Shown piece by piece: positions 52,798-62,304 of a DNA stretch of 64,000 bases. The stretch is from positions 62,001-126,000 of the forward strand of contig JAURFE010000002.1 in the NCBI GenBank assembly GCA_030827135.1, in the 5' to 3' direction. Positions within the stretch are counted from its first letter, which is position 1; every line of letters begins with the position of its first letter. Under the pieces are notes generated by a model that had not been told where the DNA came from, made no database searches, and saw nothing but the letters and a program-made list of their open reading frames with translations. The position numbers and the translations under genes were made by a program. Source of the DNA: Vicinamibacterales bacterium. GTDB lineage: Bacteria > Acidobacteriota > Vicinamibacteria > Vicinamibacterales > SCN-69-37.

Positions 52798-53154
52798 GAT
52801 TGCTCCCTTCTCCTCCGCTACCGCTCAGTGCAGACCTGTAATATGCAAACAAAATGCCAATACTAACCCAATCCGCTGGTCCGGGTAAAGTCCACGGACT
52901 GTTCTAGCCTTCCCTAGGGCATCAGGCGTCAACTTGGATGCCGTGCCCATCATGAGGTTTCAATGTAACTACTAGGACAAAAGAGGGTTACATCTTGCAC
53001 CTCAGTAGGGGACTTATTAGGTCCGCCTTAGGTTGTCGCTTTAGACGACGACAGGAGGGTGCCGGTTCTCCTAAAAAGTGGACACAATTTGTCACCGGGT
53101 CATGGGCCGGTCGGGCAACTCCTGCTATACTTCGGAGTTTGGAGAACGTGTTGT
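52798..53154. other. 357-bp intergenic region with inverted repeats, possible structured RNA
   Basis: No open reading frame of note. Lower GC than its surroundings. Inverted repeats include TGTAAC/GTTACA (52964-52969 with 52987-52992), GGCATC/GATGCC near 52918-52942, GTCC/GGAC, GTCG/CGAC near 53034-53050 and AGGAG/CTCCT near 53052-53071. A TATACT word at 53126-53131 lies 23 nt before rpmB. The minus strand must also hold the promoter of the DksA-type gene. None of the standard bacterial ncRNAs (SRP RNA, RNase P, tmRNA) was recognised. Confidence 0.4.
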
Positions 53155-53346
53155 ATGGCCAAGCAATGTGAAGTGTGTGGCAAGAAGCCGGTCATGGGGC
53201 GTCAGGCGAGCCACGCGAACAACGTGACCGCGCGCCGATTTGAACCGAACCTGCAGAAAATTCGCGCAGTGGTCGACGGGGCGACCCGCCGTGTGCGTGT
53301 GTGCACCCGGTGCATCCGCTCGAATAAGGTCGTCAAGGCGGCGTAA
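53155..53346 (+). CDS. rpmB: 50S ribosomal protein L28
   Basis: 63 residues: [17 protein letters not shown] start, [12 protein letters not shown] middle and VCTRCIRS end. Two CxxC pairs (CEVC, CTRC) make this a zinc-binding (C+) L28. A GGAG ribosome-binding site lies 10 nt before the ATG. rpmG is not adjacent. It is followed after 8 bp by ridA. Confidence 0.96.
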   Translation: MAKQCEVCGKKPVMGRQASHANNVTARRFEPNLQKIRAVVDGATRRVRVCTRCIRSNKVVKAA

Positions 53347-53354
53347 CGCCAGCC

Positions 53355-53744
53355 ATGGCCACCCCGCTCGTCCAGATTTCGACCTCCGAAGCTCCCGCCG
53401 CGATCGGCCCATACAGCCAGGCCATCAGGGCTGGTGACTTTCTGTACGCCTCTGGGCAGATTCCACTCGACCCGACGACGGGCACGATCACCGAGGGTGG
53501 GATCACGGCGCAGACTCATCAGGTCCTGCAGAACCTTGGTGCGGTGTTGCGCGCCGCCGGCGTGTCGTATGACCGGGTGGTGAAGACCACGGTCTATCTC
53601 GCCGACATGGGGGATTTTTCGGAGGTGAATGAGGTCTATGCGGGCTACTTTTCCGCACCGGCACCGGCCCGCGCCACCATCCAGGCTGCAGCCCTCCCGA
53701 AAAACGTCCGCGTCGAAATCGACGTCGTCGCCTACCTCAAATAA
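53355..53744 (+). CDS. RidA/YjgF-family enamine/imine deaminase
   Basis: 129 residues; hydrolyses reactive enamines such as 2-aminoacrylate. The signature block [11 protein letters not shown] (with its Arg) at the C terminus and the GPYSQAI start with [12 protein letters not shown] are diagnostic. Trimer-forming small protein, cytoplasmic. It follows L28 in the same direction. Confidence 0.95.
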   Translation: MATPLVQISTSEAPAAIGPYSQAIRAGDFLYASGQIPLDPTTGTITEGGITAQTHQVLQNLGAVLRAAGVSYDRVVKTTVYLADMGDFSEVNEVYAGYFSAPAPARATIQAAALPKNVRVEIDVVAYLK

Positions 53745-53748
53745 CGAA

Positions 53749-53776
53749 GTTCCGGGGTTCCGGAGTTCCGGAGTTC
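53749..53776. repeat. 8-bp tandem repeat between ridA and relA/spoT
   Basis: Three and a half copies of GTTCCGGA (first copy GTTCCGGG), filling the 30-bp gap between the convergent stop codons. The last partial copy supplies the relA/spoT stop. Confidence 0.8.
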
Positions 53777-55928
53777 AGCGGCTGGACCGCTCCACGGCCA
53801 GCACCCCGTCAATGGCTCTTAGTGCCTTGACCACCCGGTCGAGGTGTTTCAGGTCGGTGATTTCCACGGTCATGTGGATCGAGCCGCCGCCGTCGGCGTC
53901 CGACGTCGCTTCGACGTCGCGAATGTTCGTGTTGATGTCGGCGATACGTGTGCTGACGTCCGCCAGAATGCCGCGGCGATCGGCCACGTGGATCTTGAGG
54001 CGCACCACGTACGGCGCGGCGTCGCCTCCCTTGTCCCATTCGACGTCGATGCGCCGCTCCGGGTCGTACAGCAGATTCACGACGTTTGAACACGTGGCTG
54101 CGTGGACGGACACCCCTTTGCCGCGTGTCACGTAGCCGACGATGCGCTCACCGCGAATCGGGTTGCAGCAGCGCGCACGGAACACCATCAGGTCGTCGAT
54201 ACCTTTGACCGTAATTTTCGCGTCGCCGGTGCCCAGCACGCGCTTGACGACACTCGCGATCGCGCCGTCGGGAGGACGTTCGCGCAGCGCATCCTGACCG
54301 ACGAGCCTCGTCAGCACGGCGCGCACGGTGAGTTTGCCGTAGCCGATGGCCGCGTAGAGATCGTCGAGCCGCTGGGCCCCGAAGTCGAGGCCGGCCTTCG
54401 CGAGGGCCTCGGGGGCCACCAGTGCCTTGTCGACATTGAAGCGCCGCACGTCCTTGTCTAACAGGCGTTTGCCCAGTTCGATGCTGCGCGCCTTCTCCTG
54501 GGTCTGCACAAAGTGCTTGATCTTGGTGCGGGCGCGTGACGTCTGGACAAACGTGAGCCAGTCGCGGCTCGGCGTGTGCCCCGCCTGCGTCAGGATTTCC
54601 ACGATGTCGCCGTTGGAGAGCCGCGTGCGCAACGGCACCATCCTGCCGTTGATGCGCGCCCCGACACACTGGTGGCCGACGTCGGTGTGGACCGAATAAG
54701 CGAAGTCCACGGGCGTCGCCCCCTGCGGCAGCGACTTGACCTCTCCTTTCGGCGTAAAGATGTATACCTCGTCCGGATACAACTCCACGCGCAGGTTCTG
54801 CAGGAACTCGGCCGGGTCGCGCACGTCCTGCTGGGACTCCAGCAACTGCCGCAACCACGTGAAGTACTGTTCATCACGCTCGGCGCCGACGCGGCCCTCC
54901 TTGTATTTCCAATGGGCCGCGATGCCCTCCTCCGCCACGTGGTGCATTTCCTCGGTGCGGATCTGGACTTCGAACGGCGTGCCCTTCGCGCTGACCACCG
55001 ACGTGTGCAGCGACTGGTAGCCGTTGGGCCGCGGCATCGCGATGAAGTCCTTGAAGCGGCCCGTCACCGGCGACCACGTCTGGTGAATGATGCCGAGAAT
55101 GCTGTAACAGTCCTTGACCGCGTGCGTGACAATCCGCAGCGCGATGAAGTCGTACACCTGCTCAAGACCCGCGTTCCGGCGCTTCAGCTTCTGGTGAATC
55201 GACCAGAGACGCTTGATGCGGCCGTCAATCGACACCACGGGAATCTGCGCGTCGGCCAGCTTGGCCGCCAGCATCACCCGCAGTTCCTCCATCAGCACCT
55301 CGGACGCCTTGCGGCGCGCCTCCACGTCGGCGCGAAGCTTCTGGTAGGCCTGGGGCTCGAGGTGCCGGAAGGCCAGTTCCTCGAGCTCGTTCTTCACCTT
55401 GCTCATGCCCAGCCGGTTGGCGATGGGCGCGTAGATGTCGCGGGTTTCCTGGGCGATCCGCACCCGGCGATCTTCGGGCAAATGGTGCAGTGTCCGCATG
55501 TTGTGGAGCCGATCGGCCAGCTTTACCATGATCACGCGGACGTCGTCGACCATGGCCAGGAGCATTTTGCGGAAGCTTTCAGCCTGGCGTTCCTCGCTGG
55601 AGGCGAACTGGAGGCCGGACAGCTTGGTGACCCCCTCGACCACGTGGGCGACCTCGTGGCCAAAGAGCTCGCGGATCTTCTCGATGGAGTTGGGGGTGTC
55701 CTCGACGATGTCATGGAGCAGGCCGGCGGCGACGGCCACCACGTCAAGCCGCTGATCGGCCAGCAAATCGGCCACTTCCAGCGGGTGCACCAGGTACGGC
55801 TCCCCCGAGCGGCGGACCTGTCCCTTGTGCTCGTAGGCGGAAAACACGTACGCCCGGCGGAGCAGTTCGGTGTCGGCGTCCGGATTGGCCGTCCGCACCT
55901 TGTCGATGAGGTCTTCGAACCGAATCAT
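53775..55928 (-). CDS. bifunctional RelA/SpoT (p)ppGpp synthetase/hydrolase
   Basis: 717 residues. The hydrolase HD domain has HDIVEDT with H72-D73 and RLHNMRTL. The synthetase domain has the RVKGRxxS-type region around SIHQKLKRRNAG and GYQSLHT (reads PNGYQSLHTSVV). TGS (about 385-450, DEVYIFTPKGEV) and ACT (C-terminal) domains follow. The intact HD motif argues for a bifunctional enzyme. Start ATG 55928 (MIRFEDLIDKVR) matches the family. The DksA-type gene is 1 kb downstream. The upstream side is divergent from the TPR lipoprotein. Confidence 0.95.
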   Translation of the reverse strand: MIRFEDLIDKVRTANPDADTELLRRAYVFSAYEHKGQVRRSGEPYLVHPLEVADLLADQRLDVVAVAAGLLHDIVEDTPNSIEKIRELFGHEVAHVVEGVTKLSGLQFASSEERQAESFRKMLLAMVDDVRVIMVKLADRLHNMRTLHHLPEDRRVRIAQETRDIYAPIANRLGMSKVKNELEELAFRHLEPQAYQKLRADVEARRKASEVLMEELRVMLAAKLADAQIPVVSIDGRIKRLWSIHQKLKRRNAGLEQVYDFIALRIVTHAVKDCYSILGIIHQTWSPVTGRFKDFIAMPRPNGYQSLHTSVVSAKGTPFEVQIRTEEMHHVAEEGIAAHWKYKEGRVGAERDEQYFTWLRQLLESQQDVRDPAEFLQNLRVELYPDEVYIFTPKGEVKSLPQGATPVDFAYSVHTDVGHQCVGARINGRMVPLRTRLSNGDIVEILTQAGHTPSRDWLTFVQTSRARTKIKHFVQTQEKARSIELGKRLLDKDVRRFNVDKALVAPEALAKAGLDFGAQRLDDLYAAIGYGKLTVRAVLTRLVGQDALRERPPDGAIASVVKRVLGTGDAKITVKGIDDLMVFRARCCNPIRGERIVGYVTRGKGVSVHAATCSNVVNLLYDPERRIDVEWDKGGDAAPYVVRLKIHVADRRGILADVSTRIADINTNIRDVEATSDADGGGSIHMTVEITDLKHLDRVVKALRAIDGVLAVERSSR

Positions 55929-55969
55929 TTTCGCGGTGTCTAACAGAATCAAGGATACCCTTACGAGCC

Positions 55970-55999
55970 TTGACGGTCGTTTTGGGGGTTCACTATACT
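55970..55999 (+). promoter_or_regulatory. sigma70-type promoter of the TPR lipoprotein gene
   Basis: -35 TTGACG (55970-55975) and -10 TATACT (55994-55999), spacer 18 bp. The start site would be near 56006 and give a leader of about 35 nt with GAGGAG before the ATG. Confidence 0.7.
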
Positions 56000-56042
56000 G
56001 GCCCGGTTTCGGCCAAAGTTTCGCCCTGATTTGAGGAGCCAC

Positions 56043-57005
56043 ATGCAGTCTCGATTCACCTCGCTTCGCGTTTTTGTCCTGGTGCTCCTGGTGGCCGTGT
56101 CCGCCTCGGCCTGCGGCAAGTATTCGATCGGCAACCTCCGTATGCTGATGGCCTTCAAGGAAGGCAACATGCACTACGGCAAGGCCGACTTCACGAACGC
56201 CGCCCAATCCTACGAAGAGGCCGTGCAGCACAATCCCGACTTCGGGATCGTGTATTTCTTCCTGGCCAACTCCTACGACAACCTGTCGACCAAGGCCGGA
56301 GACAACCGGACGGAGTTGCTCAACAAGGCGGTCGACAACTACAACAAGGCCATCACGGTCATCAAGGACGAGGAGCCGTCTGGCGCCCAGATCAGAAAGT
56401 TGTCCTATGAATACCTGATCGCCGCCTATGGGCCCGACAAGCTCAACGACTTCAGCCAGGCCGAGCCAATCGCCAAGAAACTGATCGACTTGGAACCCAA
56501 CGAGCCGAGCAACTACCGCACGATGGGCGACCTCTACGAAAAGCAGGGCATGTACGACGAGGCCGAGGCCTACTTCCTCAAGAGCGTCGACGTGCGCAAG
56601 GACGACGCCCTCGGATACAGCGTGCTTGCCGGTTACTACAACCGCCAGGGCAACTTCGAAAAGACCATGGAGGCCTGGGAAAATCGGGCGAAGGCAGAAC
56701 CGAACAACCCCGAAGCCCATCACACCATCGCCCACTGGCTTTGGGAGAAGGCGTTCAAGGACTACACCCTGAACAACACCCAGAAGCGCGCCTACATTGA
56801 GCGGGCGCTCGCTGCGGAGGAGTCCGCTCTGGCCCTGCACGGCGACTACATCGAGGCCCTGACGTACAAGAACATCCTGCTCCGCATGAAGGCCAACATG
56901 GAACGTGACCGCAAGGTCATCGATGCGCTGATCGCCGAAGCCGATCGGCTCAGGAACCGCGCCATGGAGCTCCAGAAGGCGCAGGGCGGTGGCGGCGGCA
57001 ACTAG
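56043..57005 (+). CDS. TPR-repeat lipoprotein
   Basis: 320 residues. The N terminus SRFTSLRVFVLVLLVAVSASACGKY is a signal peptide ending at a probable lipidated Cys, although Ala rather than Leu at -3 makes the lipobox imperfect. About six tetratricopeptide units follow (ADFTNAAQSYEEAVQHNPDF, MYDEAEAYFLKSVDV, GNFEKTMEAWENR). It ends in a Gly-rich tail. The role is protein-protein interaction at the envelope; partner unknown. GAGGAG precedes ATG 56043. It has its own promoter and terminator, so it is a single-gene unit. Confidence 0.85.
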   Translation: MQSRFTSLRVFVLVLLVAVSASACGKYSIGNLRMLMAFKEGNMHYGKADFTNAAQSYEEAVQHNPDFGIVYFFLANSYDNLSTKAGDNRTELLNKAVDNYNKAITVIKDEEPSGAQIRKLSYEYLIAAYGPDKLNDFSQAEPIAKKLIDLEPNEPSNYRTMGDLYEKQGMYDEAEAYFLKSVDVRKDDALGYSVLAGYYNRQGNFEKTMEAWENRAKAEPNNPEAHHTIAHWLWEKAFKDYTLNNTQKRAYIERALAAEESALALHGDYIEALTYKNILLRMKANMERDRKVIDALIAEADRLRNRAMELQKAQGGGGGN

Positions 57006-57034
57006 CCTCCCCCGAGACAATCAACGCTCTCAAA

Positions 57035-57067
57035 ACGCGCCCAGGGGCTCCCTGGGCGCGTTTTTTT
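57035..57067 (+). terminator. strong rho-independent terminator after the TPR gene
   Basis: A perfect 12-bp stem ACGCGCCCAGGG/CCCTGGGCGCGT with a GCT loop, followed by seven Ts. Confidence 0.95.
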
Positions 57068-57081
57068 AGGGCTGGGTTCTC

Positions 57082-57291
57082 CAGGGCTGCCTAGGGTTGA
57101 GGCGGCCACAGCAGCAAGTTCTGGGGTCCAAGGGGCCACGTAGGGCCGCCTGGGGTTGAGGCGGCCACAGCAGCGAGTCCTGGACTCCTGCGGGCCACGT
57201 AGGGCCGCCTGGGGTTGAGGCGGCCACTCGGGTCCGGACTGCGGACTGAGAGCTGCGGACTGATGGCCGCCTCAACCCCAGGCGGCCCTAC
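57082..57291. repeat. array of palindromic repeats (three direct, one inverted)
   Basis: Three direct copies at 57082-57107 (degenerate), 57140-57166 and 57199-57225, at periods of 58-59 bp, each built as GTAGGG plus stem GGCCGCC/GGCGGCC around TGGGGTTGA, with shared flanks such as CACAGCAGC. A fourth copy is inverted at 57265-57291 and is identical to the two intact direct copies. The array fills the 240 bp between two convergent terminators, so it is not transcribed from the neighbours. Confidence 0.9.
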
Positions 57292-57306
57292 GAAGGGTAC
57301 GCGCAC

Positions 57307-57341
57307 AAAAAAAGCGCGCTCAGGATGAACCTGAGCGCGCT
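57307..57341 (-). terminator. strong rho-independent terminator of the tonB operon
   Basis: On the minus strand a perfect 11-bp stem GCGCGCTCAGG/CCTGAGCGCGC around a 5-nt loop, with seven Ts. It closes the tonB-exbB-exbD-exbD unit. Confidence 0.95.
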
Positions 57342-57374
57342 CGAAGAGCCGACCTGAAGGGGTGGGCTGTATGC

Positions 57375-57839
57375 CTAGTTGCCGCCGGCCGCGGACTGCC
57401 GCATGCCGTCTGTCACGATACCGACCTTCGTCACTCCTGCGCCGGACGCAGCGTCGATGATGCTGACGATCTCGCCGTAGCGCACGGACCCGTCACCGAT
57501 AATGAACACGGTCTTTTCCTTGCGGGTCTCGAAGAGCACCCGGAGGTGCTCCTGCAGTGCGGACAGACCGACTTCGGTCTTGTTCACCGTGAGACGACGG
57601 TCGGCCGTGTAGTCGATGACAATCTGCCCGAGCACGTCGGCGGCCGCCGCGGACTTGTTGACCTCGAGCGGCAGGTTGATGTCCTGCCCCTTCTGCGTCA
57701 ACGGAAGCGCCGCGATGAAGATGACCAGGAGCACGAGCAGGACGTCGATGAGCGGCGTCACATTCATGTCCGACGAAGCTTCGGACTTCGAGACCTGGAC
57801 GTTCTTCTCGGCGCCGTGGTGCATGTGGTGATGAGCCAT
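57375..57839 (-). CDS. ExbD/TolR-family biopolymer transport protein (second copy)
   Basis: 154 residues. A His-rich start (MAHHHMHHG), one transmembrane helix (LIDVLLVLLVIFIAALPL with the conserved Asp at the helix start) and a periplasmic domain. ExbD uses that Asp for proton flow with ExbB/TolQ. It ends the operon, overlapping the first ExbD gene by 1 bp. The His-rich head is unusual and may bind metal. Confidence 0.93.
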   Translation of the reverse strand: MAHHHMHHGAEKNVQVSKSEASSDMNVTPLIDVLLVLLVIFIAALPLTQKGQDINLPLEVNKSAAAADVLGQIVIDYTADRRLTVNKTEVGLSALQEHLRVLFETRKEKTVFIIGDGSVRYGEIVSIIDAASGAGVTKVGIVTDGMRQSAAGGN

Positions 57840-58276
57840 TACTGACCGCCCCCTTCCACGTTGCCGCCACGCTTCTCCGTGATGAGCCCGACCGTTTCGA
57901 TGCCGGCGCCGCGCAGGGCGTCCATCATCTTCATGACCGAGGAATACGGCGCGTCCTTGTCGCCCTTCAGATAGACAATTTTGTCCGTCTTGGTTTCGAG
58001 GGTCGCTGTCAGGCGCGAAATCGCCTCACCTTCGCTGACCTCAATCGCATTGACGTACAACTTGCTGTCCGGTCCGATGTGCACCACGGTCTGATCGGCG
58101 GTGTCGGGTTTGTCCCCCGAGTTGTCCGCCTCAGGCAGCGCCACATCGACGCCCTTCTGCATCATCGGCGCGATCAACATCACGATGATGAGCAGCACGA
58201 GCATGACGTCGACCAGCGGGGTGACGTTGATGTCTGATTTGGGTCCGCCTTTGGCGCCCCCAACGTCCATCGACAT
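57839..58276 (-). CDS. ExbD/TolR-family biopolymer transport protein (first copy)
   Basis: 145 residues. A short Gly-rich cytoplasmic start, then DINVTPLVDVMLVLLIIVMLIAP as the helix with the conserved Asp, then a periplasmic domain. Sequence is clearly different from the second copy, so the two may form a mixed complex or serve different loads. It begins 24 bp after the ExbB-like gene. Confidence 0.93.
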   Translation of the reverse strand: MSMDVGGAKGGPKSDINVTPLVDVMLVLLIIVMLIAPMMQKGVDVALPEADNSGDKPDTADQTVVHIGPDSKLYVNAIEVSEGEAISRLTATLETKTDKIVYLKGDKDAPYSSVMKMMDALRGAGIETVGLITEKRGGNVEGGGQ

Positions 58277-58300
58277 GGAAAACTCCCTTTACGAACCGGG

Positions 58301-58984
58301 TTACGCGGTCTTCTTGATGAAGTAGTCCACGAGTTCCGACGACGAGTTATCCATCTCGACGTTGAAGTACTCGAGGGCGCCGCTGAAGTAATTGTAGAGC
58401 CACACGGCGGGGATGGCCACGACCAGCCCGAGTGCGGTTTCGATGAGCGCTTCCGAGATACCGGCGGACACGGCGCCGAGGCCCGCGGATCCGGTGCTGC
58501 CGATGCCGGCGAAGGCGTTGATGACGCCGACGACCGTGCCGAGCAGACCGACGAACGGCGCCGTGGCGCCGATGGTCGCAAGCGCCGGGATGCCCTTCTT
58601 GAGGTCATTGGCGGTGAGGGCCGTCGCACGCTGAATCGCTCGGCGGACCGTGTCTACCAGGTCGTCGCGGGTCAGATTCGCACCCGAGTCCACCTGGAAC
58701 TGGTATTCCTGGAGACCGGCGAGCACGACCTTGGCGAGATGGCTGTACTGGTAGGTCTTCGACTGTGACACGGCGAGCGCGTCCTTCAGGCGGCCTTCCT
58801 TGAGGTGCTTCGCCACCTGCGGCGCATACAGCTTCGACTGCTTCTTCGCCTGCATGAACGTGTAGTACCGCTCAATTGCCACGCCGAACGACCACATCGA
58901 CATGAACACCAGAATGAAAGCGACGGCCTTCGCGATGAAGCCCATCTGCTCCCACATGTGCATCAGATCCATCTCACCACCCAT
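58301..58984 (-). CDS. MotA/TolQ/ExbB-family proton channel
   Basis: 227 residues with three transmembrane helices (about 18-40, 130-155, 175-200). The long cytoplasmic loop and conserved block GLLGTVVGVINAFAGIGSTG then SEALIETALGLVVAIPAVWLYNYF identify the ExbB/TolQ channel. ATG 58984 is preceded by GGAGG at 6 nt; a GTG two codons upstream is an alternative. It energises TonB with the two ExbD proteins. Confidence 0.94.
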   Translation of the reverse strand: MGGEMDLMHMWEQMGFIAKAVAFILVFMSMWSFGVAIERYYTFMQAKKQSKLYAPQVAKHLKEGRLKDALAVSQSKTYQYSHLAKVVLAGLQEYQFQVDSGANLTRDDLVDTVRRAIQRATALTANDLKKGIPALATIGATAPFVGLLGTVVGVINAFAGIGSTGSAGLGAVSAGISEALIETALGLVVAIPAVWLYNYFSGALEYFNVEMDNSSSELVDYFIKKTA

Positions 58985-59065
58985 TGACACCCTCCGACGA
59001 AAACTCAGACAACCAAGAAACGAACTGTGAATGACACCTGAAAACTAACGAGAGACGGCCACCAG

Positions 59066-59791
<726 letters not shown>

Positions 59792-59841
59792 GGTTACCTC
59801 CTGCGCCTTGCACTTTCTTCGACAGCCTAACGAAGGCCGGG

Positions 59842-59871
59842 ATTATAGTCAGCCGCGAAAAACCGTGTCAA
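59842..59871 (-). promoter_or_regulatory. consensus sigma70 promoter of the tonB operon
   Basis: Minus-strand TTGACA (59871-59866), 18-bp spacer and TATAAT (59847-59842). Both hexamers are perfect. The leader is about 45 nt and carries AGGAGG before GTG. Confidence 0.92.
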
Positions 59872-59902
59872 CAAACGACACTGCATTTGGCGCTTGTTTG
59901 GT

Positions 59903-60526
59903 TTAGACACCGGTTCCAGAAAAATGGCTCGGCGGTGCCTGGCTGGCCTGCACCCGCCCCAGCAGCCCCATTCCGCCGGTCAAAAACACCCGAATTCCCT
60001 GTTCCACCGTCAGGTCCGGATAGTGCACGCGCTCCACCGGGCACACCACAACGTCGCCCAAATAGAGGTGATTGGTGGGAACGTAGACCGCCATAAACGC
60101 CTCAGGTCCCGCCCCCCGATCGAAAAGGAATTCCCGCGTCAGAAACCCCAGCAGGAATCCCCGTGACGGATCCTCAATCATCACCACACGCTTGAACCCG
60201 GATTCATTGTCCGGGGAAAACGCAAAGATGAGCTGCTTGACGGGAGCGTAAATCGTGCGAAACACCGGCACTTGCATGAGGATTTGCTCGCCCCGACCGA
60301 GAATCCGCCGGCCGATCACGTTGGTGGCAAATGTCCCAATCAGCAACACAAGCGCCAGCGTGGTGACCAGCCCCAGCCCCGGCACGTGGGTGCCCGTCCA
60401 CTGCTCCCAGAACCCTTCCGTGAGGCCATCCACCACACGAAACATCCACAGCAGGGCCGCCACGCTGACGACCAGCGGCACCGTCACAAAAAATCCGGTA
60501 ATGAACGAACGGCGGAGCCAGGACAT
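59903..60526 (-). CDS. DUF502-family membrane protein
   Basis: 207 residues with two transmembrane helices (SFITGFFVTVPLVVSVAALLW and GLGLVTTLALVLLIGTFATNVI), then a soluble domain containing VFRTIYAPVKQLI and VVVCPVERVHYPDLTVEQ. It is the DUF502 pattern; function not established. The start ATG 60526 is selected because the MSWLRRSF N terminus fits a membrane insertion signal. It begins 16 bp after uppP. Confidence 0.88.
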   Translation of the reverse strand: MSWLRRSFITGFFVTVPLVVSVAALLWMFRVVDGLTEGFWEQWTGTHVPGLGLVTTLALVLLIGTFATNVIGRRILGRGEQILMQVPVFRTIYAPVKQLIFAFSPDNESGFKRVVMIEDPSRGFLLGFLTREFLFDRGAGPEAFMAVYVPTNHLYLGDVVVCPVERVHYPDLTVEQGIRVFLTGGMGLLGRVQASQAPPSHFSGTGV

Positions 60527-60542
60527 CGGGGACCCGAGCACT

Positions 60543-61340
60543 TTACAACGAGTAGAACAACAGCGCAGCAATCACCAGGCGATACCAGGCAAAAACATCG
60601 AGGCGATGGCTGACCAGATACTTCAGCAGGAAATTCACCGTCAGATACCCGACGATGGCCGACGACAGAAACCCGACGGCAAACACCTGCAGGTCGGTCG
60701 CCGTCAGCGCCACATGCCGCAATTCCAGCATCTCGGCCGCACCGGCACCCGCAATGGCCGGCACCCCAATCAGAAACCCGAACCGCGCGGCGGCCGGACG
60801 ACTCATGCCGAGCAACATCCCGGCCGTGATGGTCGCCCCTGATCGAGACACGCCCGGCACAAGCGCGCAGGACTGCGCCACGCCGATCGCCACGGCGCCA
60901 GCCAGGGTCAGCGTGGCTTCACTCCCGGTGCGCGGCCCCAGGCGCTCCACAAGAAACAACAGGCCCGCGCCCAGGATGAGTGTGTAGGCCACCACACGCG
61001 GATCCCGCACGGCATCAATCGAATCTTTCAGCGTGAGTCCGACGATGACCACCGGAATGGTCGCGGCGACAAGCAGCCAGATCCGGCGGGCGTCAGGTGT
61101 CAGCGGCGCGGCAAACGCGGCCGGCACCGCGCGTACCATCGCCCCCAGATCCGCCCGGAAGAACCAGACAACGGCGGCCAGGGTCCCGAGGTGGCACGCC
61201 ACGTCAAAGGGCAACCCCAGCGCGCCGGCGTCCCATCCCAGCGCCCATCGCGCCAGAATCAGGTGCCCCGAACTCGAGACGGGCAGGAACTCCGTGAGCC
61301 CCTGCACCACCCCGAGAACGGCCGCTTCAAACAGTGACAC
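60543..61340 (-). CDS. uppP: undecaprenyl-diphosphatase UppP (BacA family)
   Basis: 265 residues, eight hydrophobic helices; recycles undecaprenyl diphosphate for cell-wall synthesis. Motifs: VQGLTEFLPVSSSGHLIL at the N terminus and GVSRSGATITAGMLLGM. GTG 61340 follows the secF stop by 3 bp. The call is the BacA type, not a PAP2 enzyme. Confidence 0.95.
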   Translation of the reverse strand: MSLFEAAVLGVVQGLTEFLPVSSSGHLILARWALGWDAGALGLPFDVACHLGTLAAVVWFFRADLGAMVRAVPAAFAAPLTPDARRIWLLVAATIPVVIVGLTLKDSIDAVRDPRVVAYTLILGAGLLFLVERLGPRTGSEATLTLAGAVAIGVAQSCALVPGVSRSGATITAGMLLGMSRPAAARFGFLIGVPAIAGAGAAEMLELRHVALTATDLQVFAVGFLSSAIVGYLTVNFLLKYLVSHRLDVFAWYRLVIAALLFYSL

Positions 61341-61343
61341 CGA

Positions 61344-62291
61344 CTAGGACTTGGCCTTCACCCGGCTGCGCGCGGCACTGCCGGCAGTCGGCGCGGGTTT
61401 GGTCAGCAACAGGGCGATTGCCGCCGCGATGAATACCGTGGAATACGTGCCGCTGATGATGCCGACCAGCAACGTAAACGCAAAGCCCTCAAGGGCCTCG
61501 CCGCCATAGAGGTAGAGGCCGGCCACCGCGAGGAACGTCGTGCCGGCCGTGATGACCGTGCGCGACAGCGTCTGGTTGACCGACGTGTTCACCAGCGGCT
61601 CCAGCGCGTCCTTCCGCATCGACCGCGCATTCTCGCGCACGCGGTCAAAGACGACGATCGTGTCGTTCACCGAGTACCCCGTCATCGTCAGAAGCGCGGC
61701 AATGATGTTCAGGGTCAATTCGTACCCGAACCAGTTCAGGAACACGAGGCAGATGATCACGTCGTGCAGCGTCGCCACGATCGCGCCCGCAGCGAACGTG
61801 AACCGGAACCGCAGGCCGATGTAGATCATGATGCCGGCCAGGGCAGTCAACGTGGCATAGATGCCCTTCTGCCGCAGGTCTTCCCCGATGGTCGGACCGA
61901 CGATGTCGGTGCGCTCAGGCGTGAACGTGCCGATGTTCGCCGCGCGAATCAGATTGAGCACCGAGTCCGCCGCATCGTCGAGCGTCTGGCCCGCTTCCAC
62001 CTCAAGCGCCTGCGGCAGACGAATCAGAACCATGTTGGCGCCGACGTCCCCATACCGCTGCACCGACTTGTCGCCGGGCAGCGAGGCGAGCGCGCCCCGC
62101 ACCGCGTCTTCGGTGACCGGTTGTGCGAACCGCAGCACGAGTTCGGTGCCCCCGGTGAAGTCGATCCCCAGTTTCGGACCGCCCTGGGACACGATTTGCC
62201 CGAGGCCCGCAATGATGACCACGGTCGAGAGCGCGATGGCATGCCACCGCCATTTGATGAAGTTGATATTGGTCTTGCCAAGAATCTGCAT
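61344..62291 (-). CDS. secF: protein translocase subunit SecF
   Basis: 315 residues with six transmembrane helices. Motifs: GIDFTGGTELVLRF, VGPTIGEDLRQKGIYA, GYSVNDTIVVFDRVREN and the C-terminal SRTVITAGTTFLAVAGLYL. It acts with SecD to use proton-motive force for protein export. It follows secD by 13 bp. Confidence 0.96.
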   Translation of the reverse strand: MQILGKTNINFIKWRWHAIALSTVVIIAGLGQIVSQGGPKLGIDFTGGTELVLRFAQPVTEDAVRGALASLPGDKSVQRYGDVGANMVLIRLPQALEVEAGQTLDDAADSVLNLIRAANIGTFTPERTDIVGPTIGEDLRQKGIYATLTALAGIMIYIGLRFRFTFAAGAIVATLHDVIICLVFLNWFGYELTLNIIAALLTMTGYSVNDTIVVFDRVRENARSMRKDALEPLVNTSVNQTLSRTVITAGTTFLAVAGLYLYGGEALEGFAFTLLVGIISGTYSTVFIAAAIALLLTKPAPTAGSAARSRVKAKS

Positions 62292-62304
62292 TTGGGTTCC
62301 GGGG

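Noticed and set aside
57082-57291. Direct repeats as a terminator-only structure
   Set aside because: The two real terminators (57035-57067 and 57307-57341) flank the array; the repeats lack U-tracts and recur elsewhere, including inside a gene.
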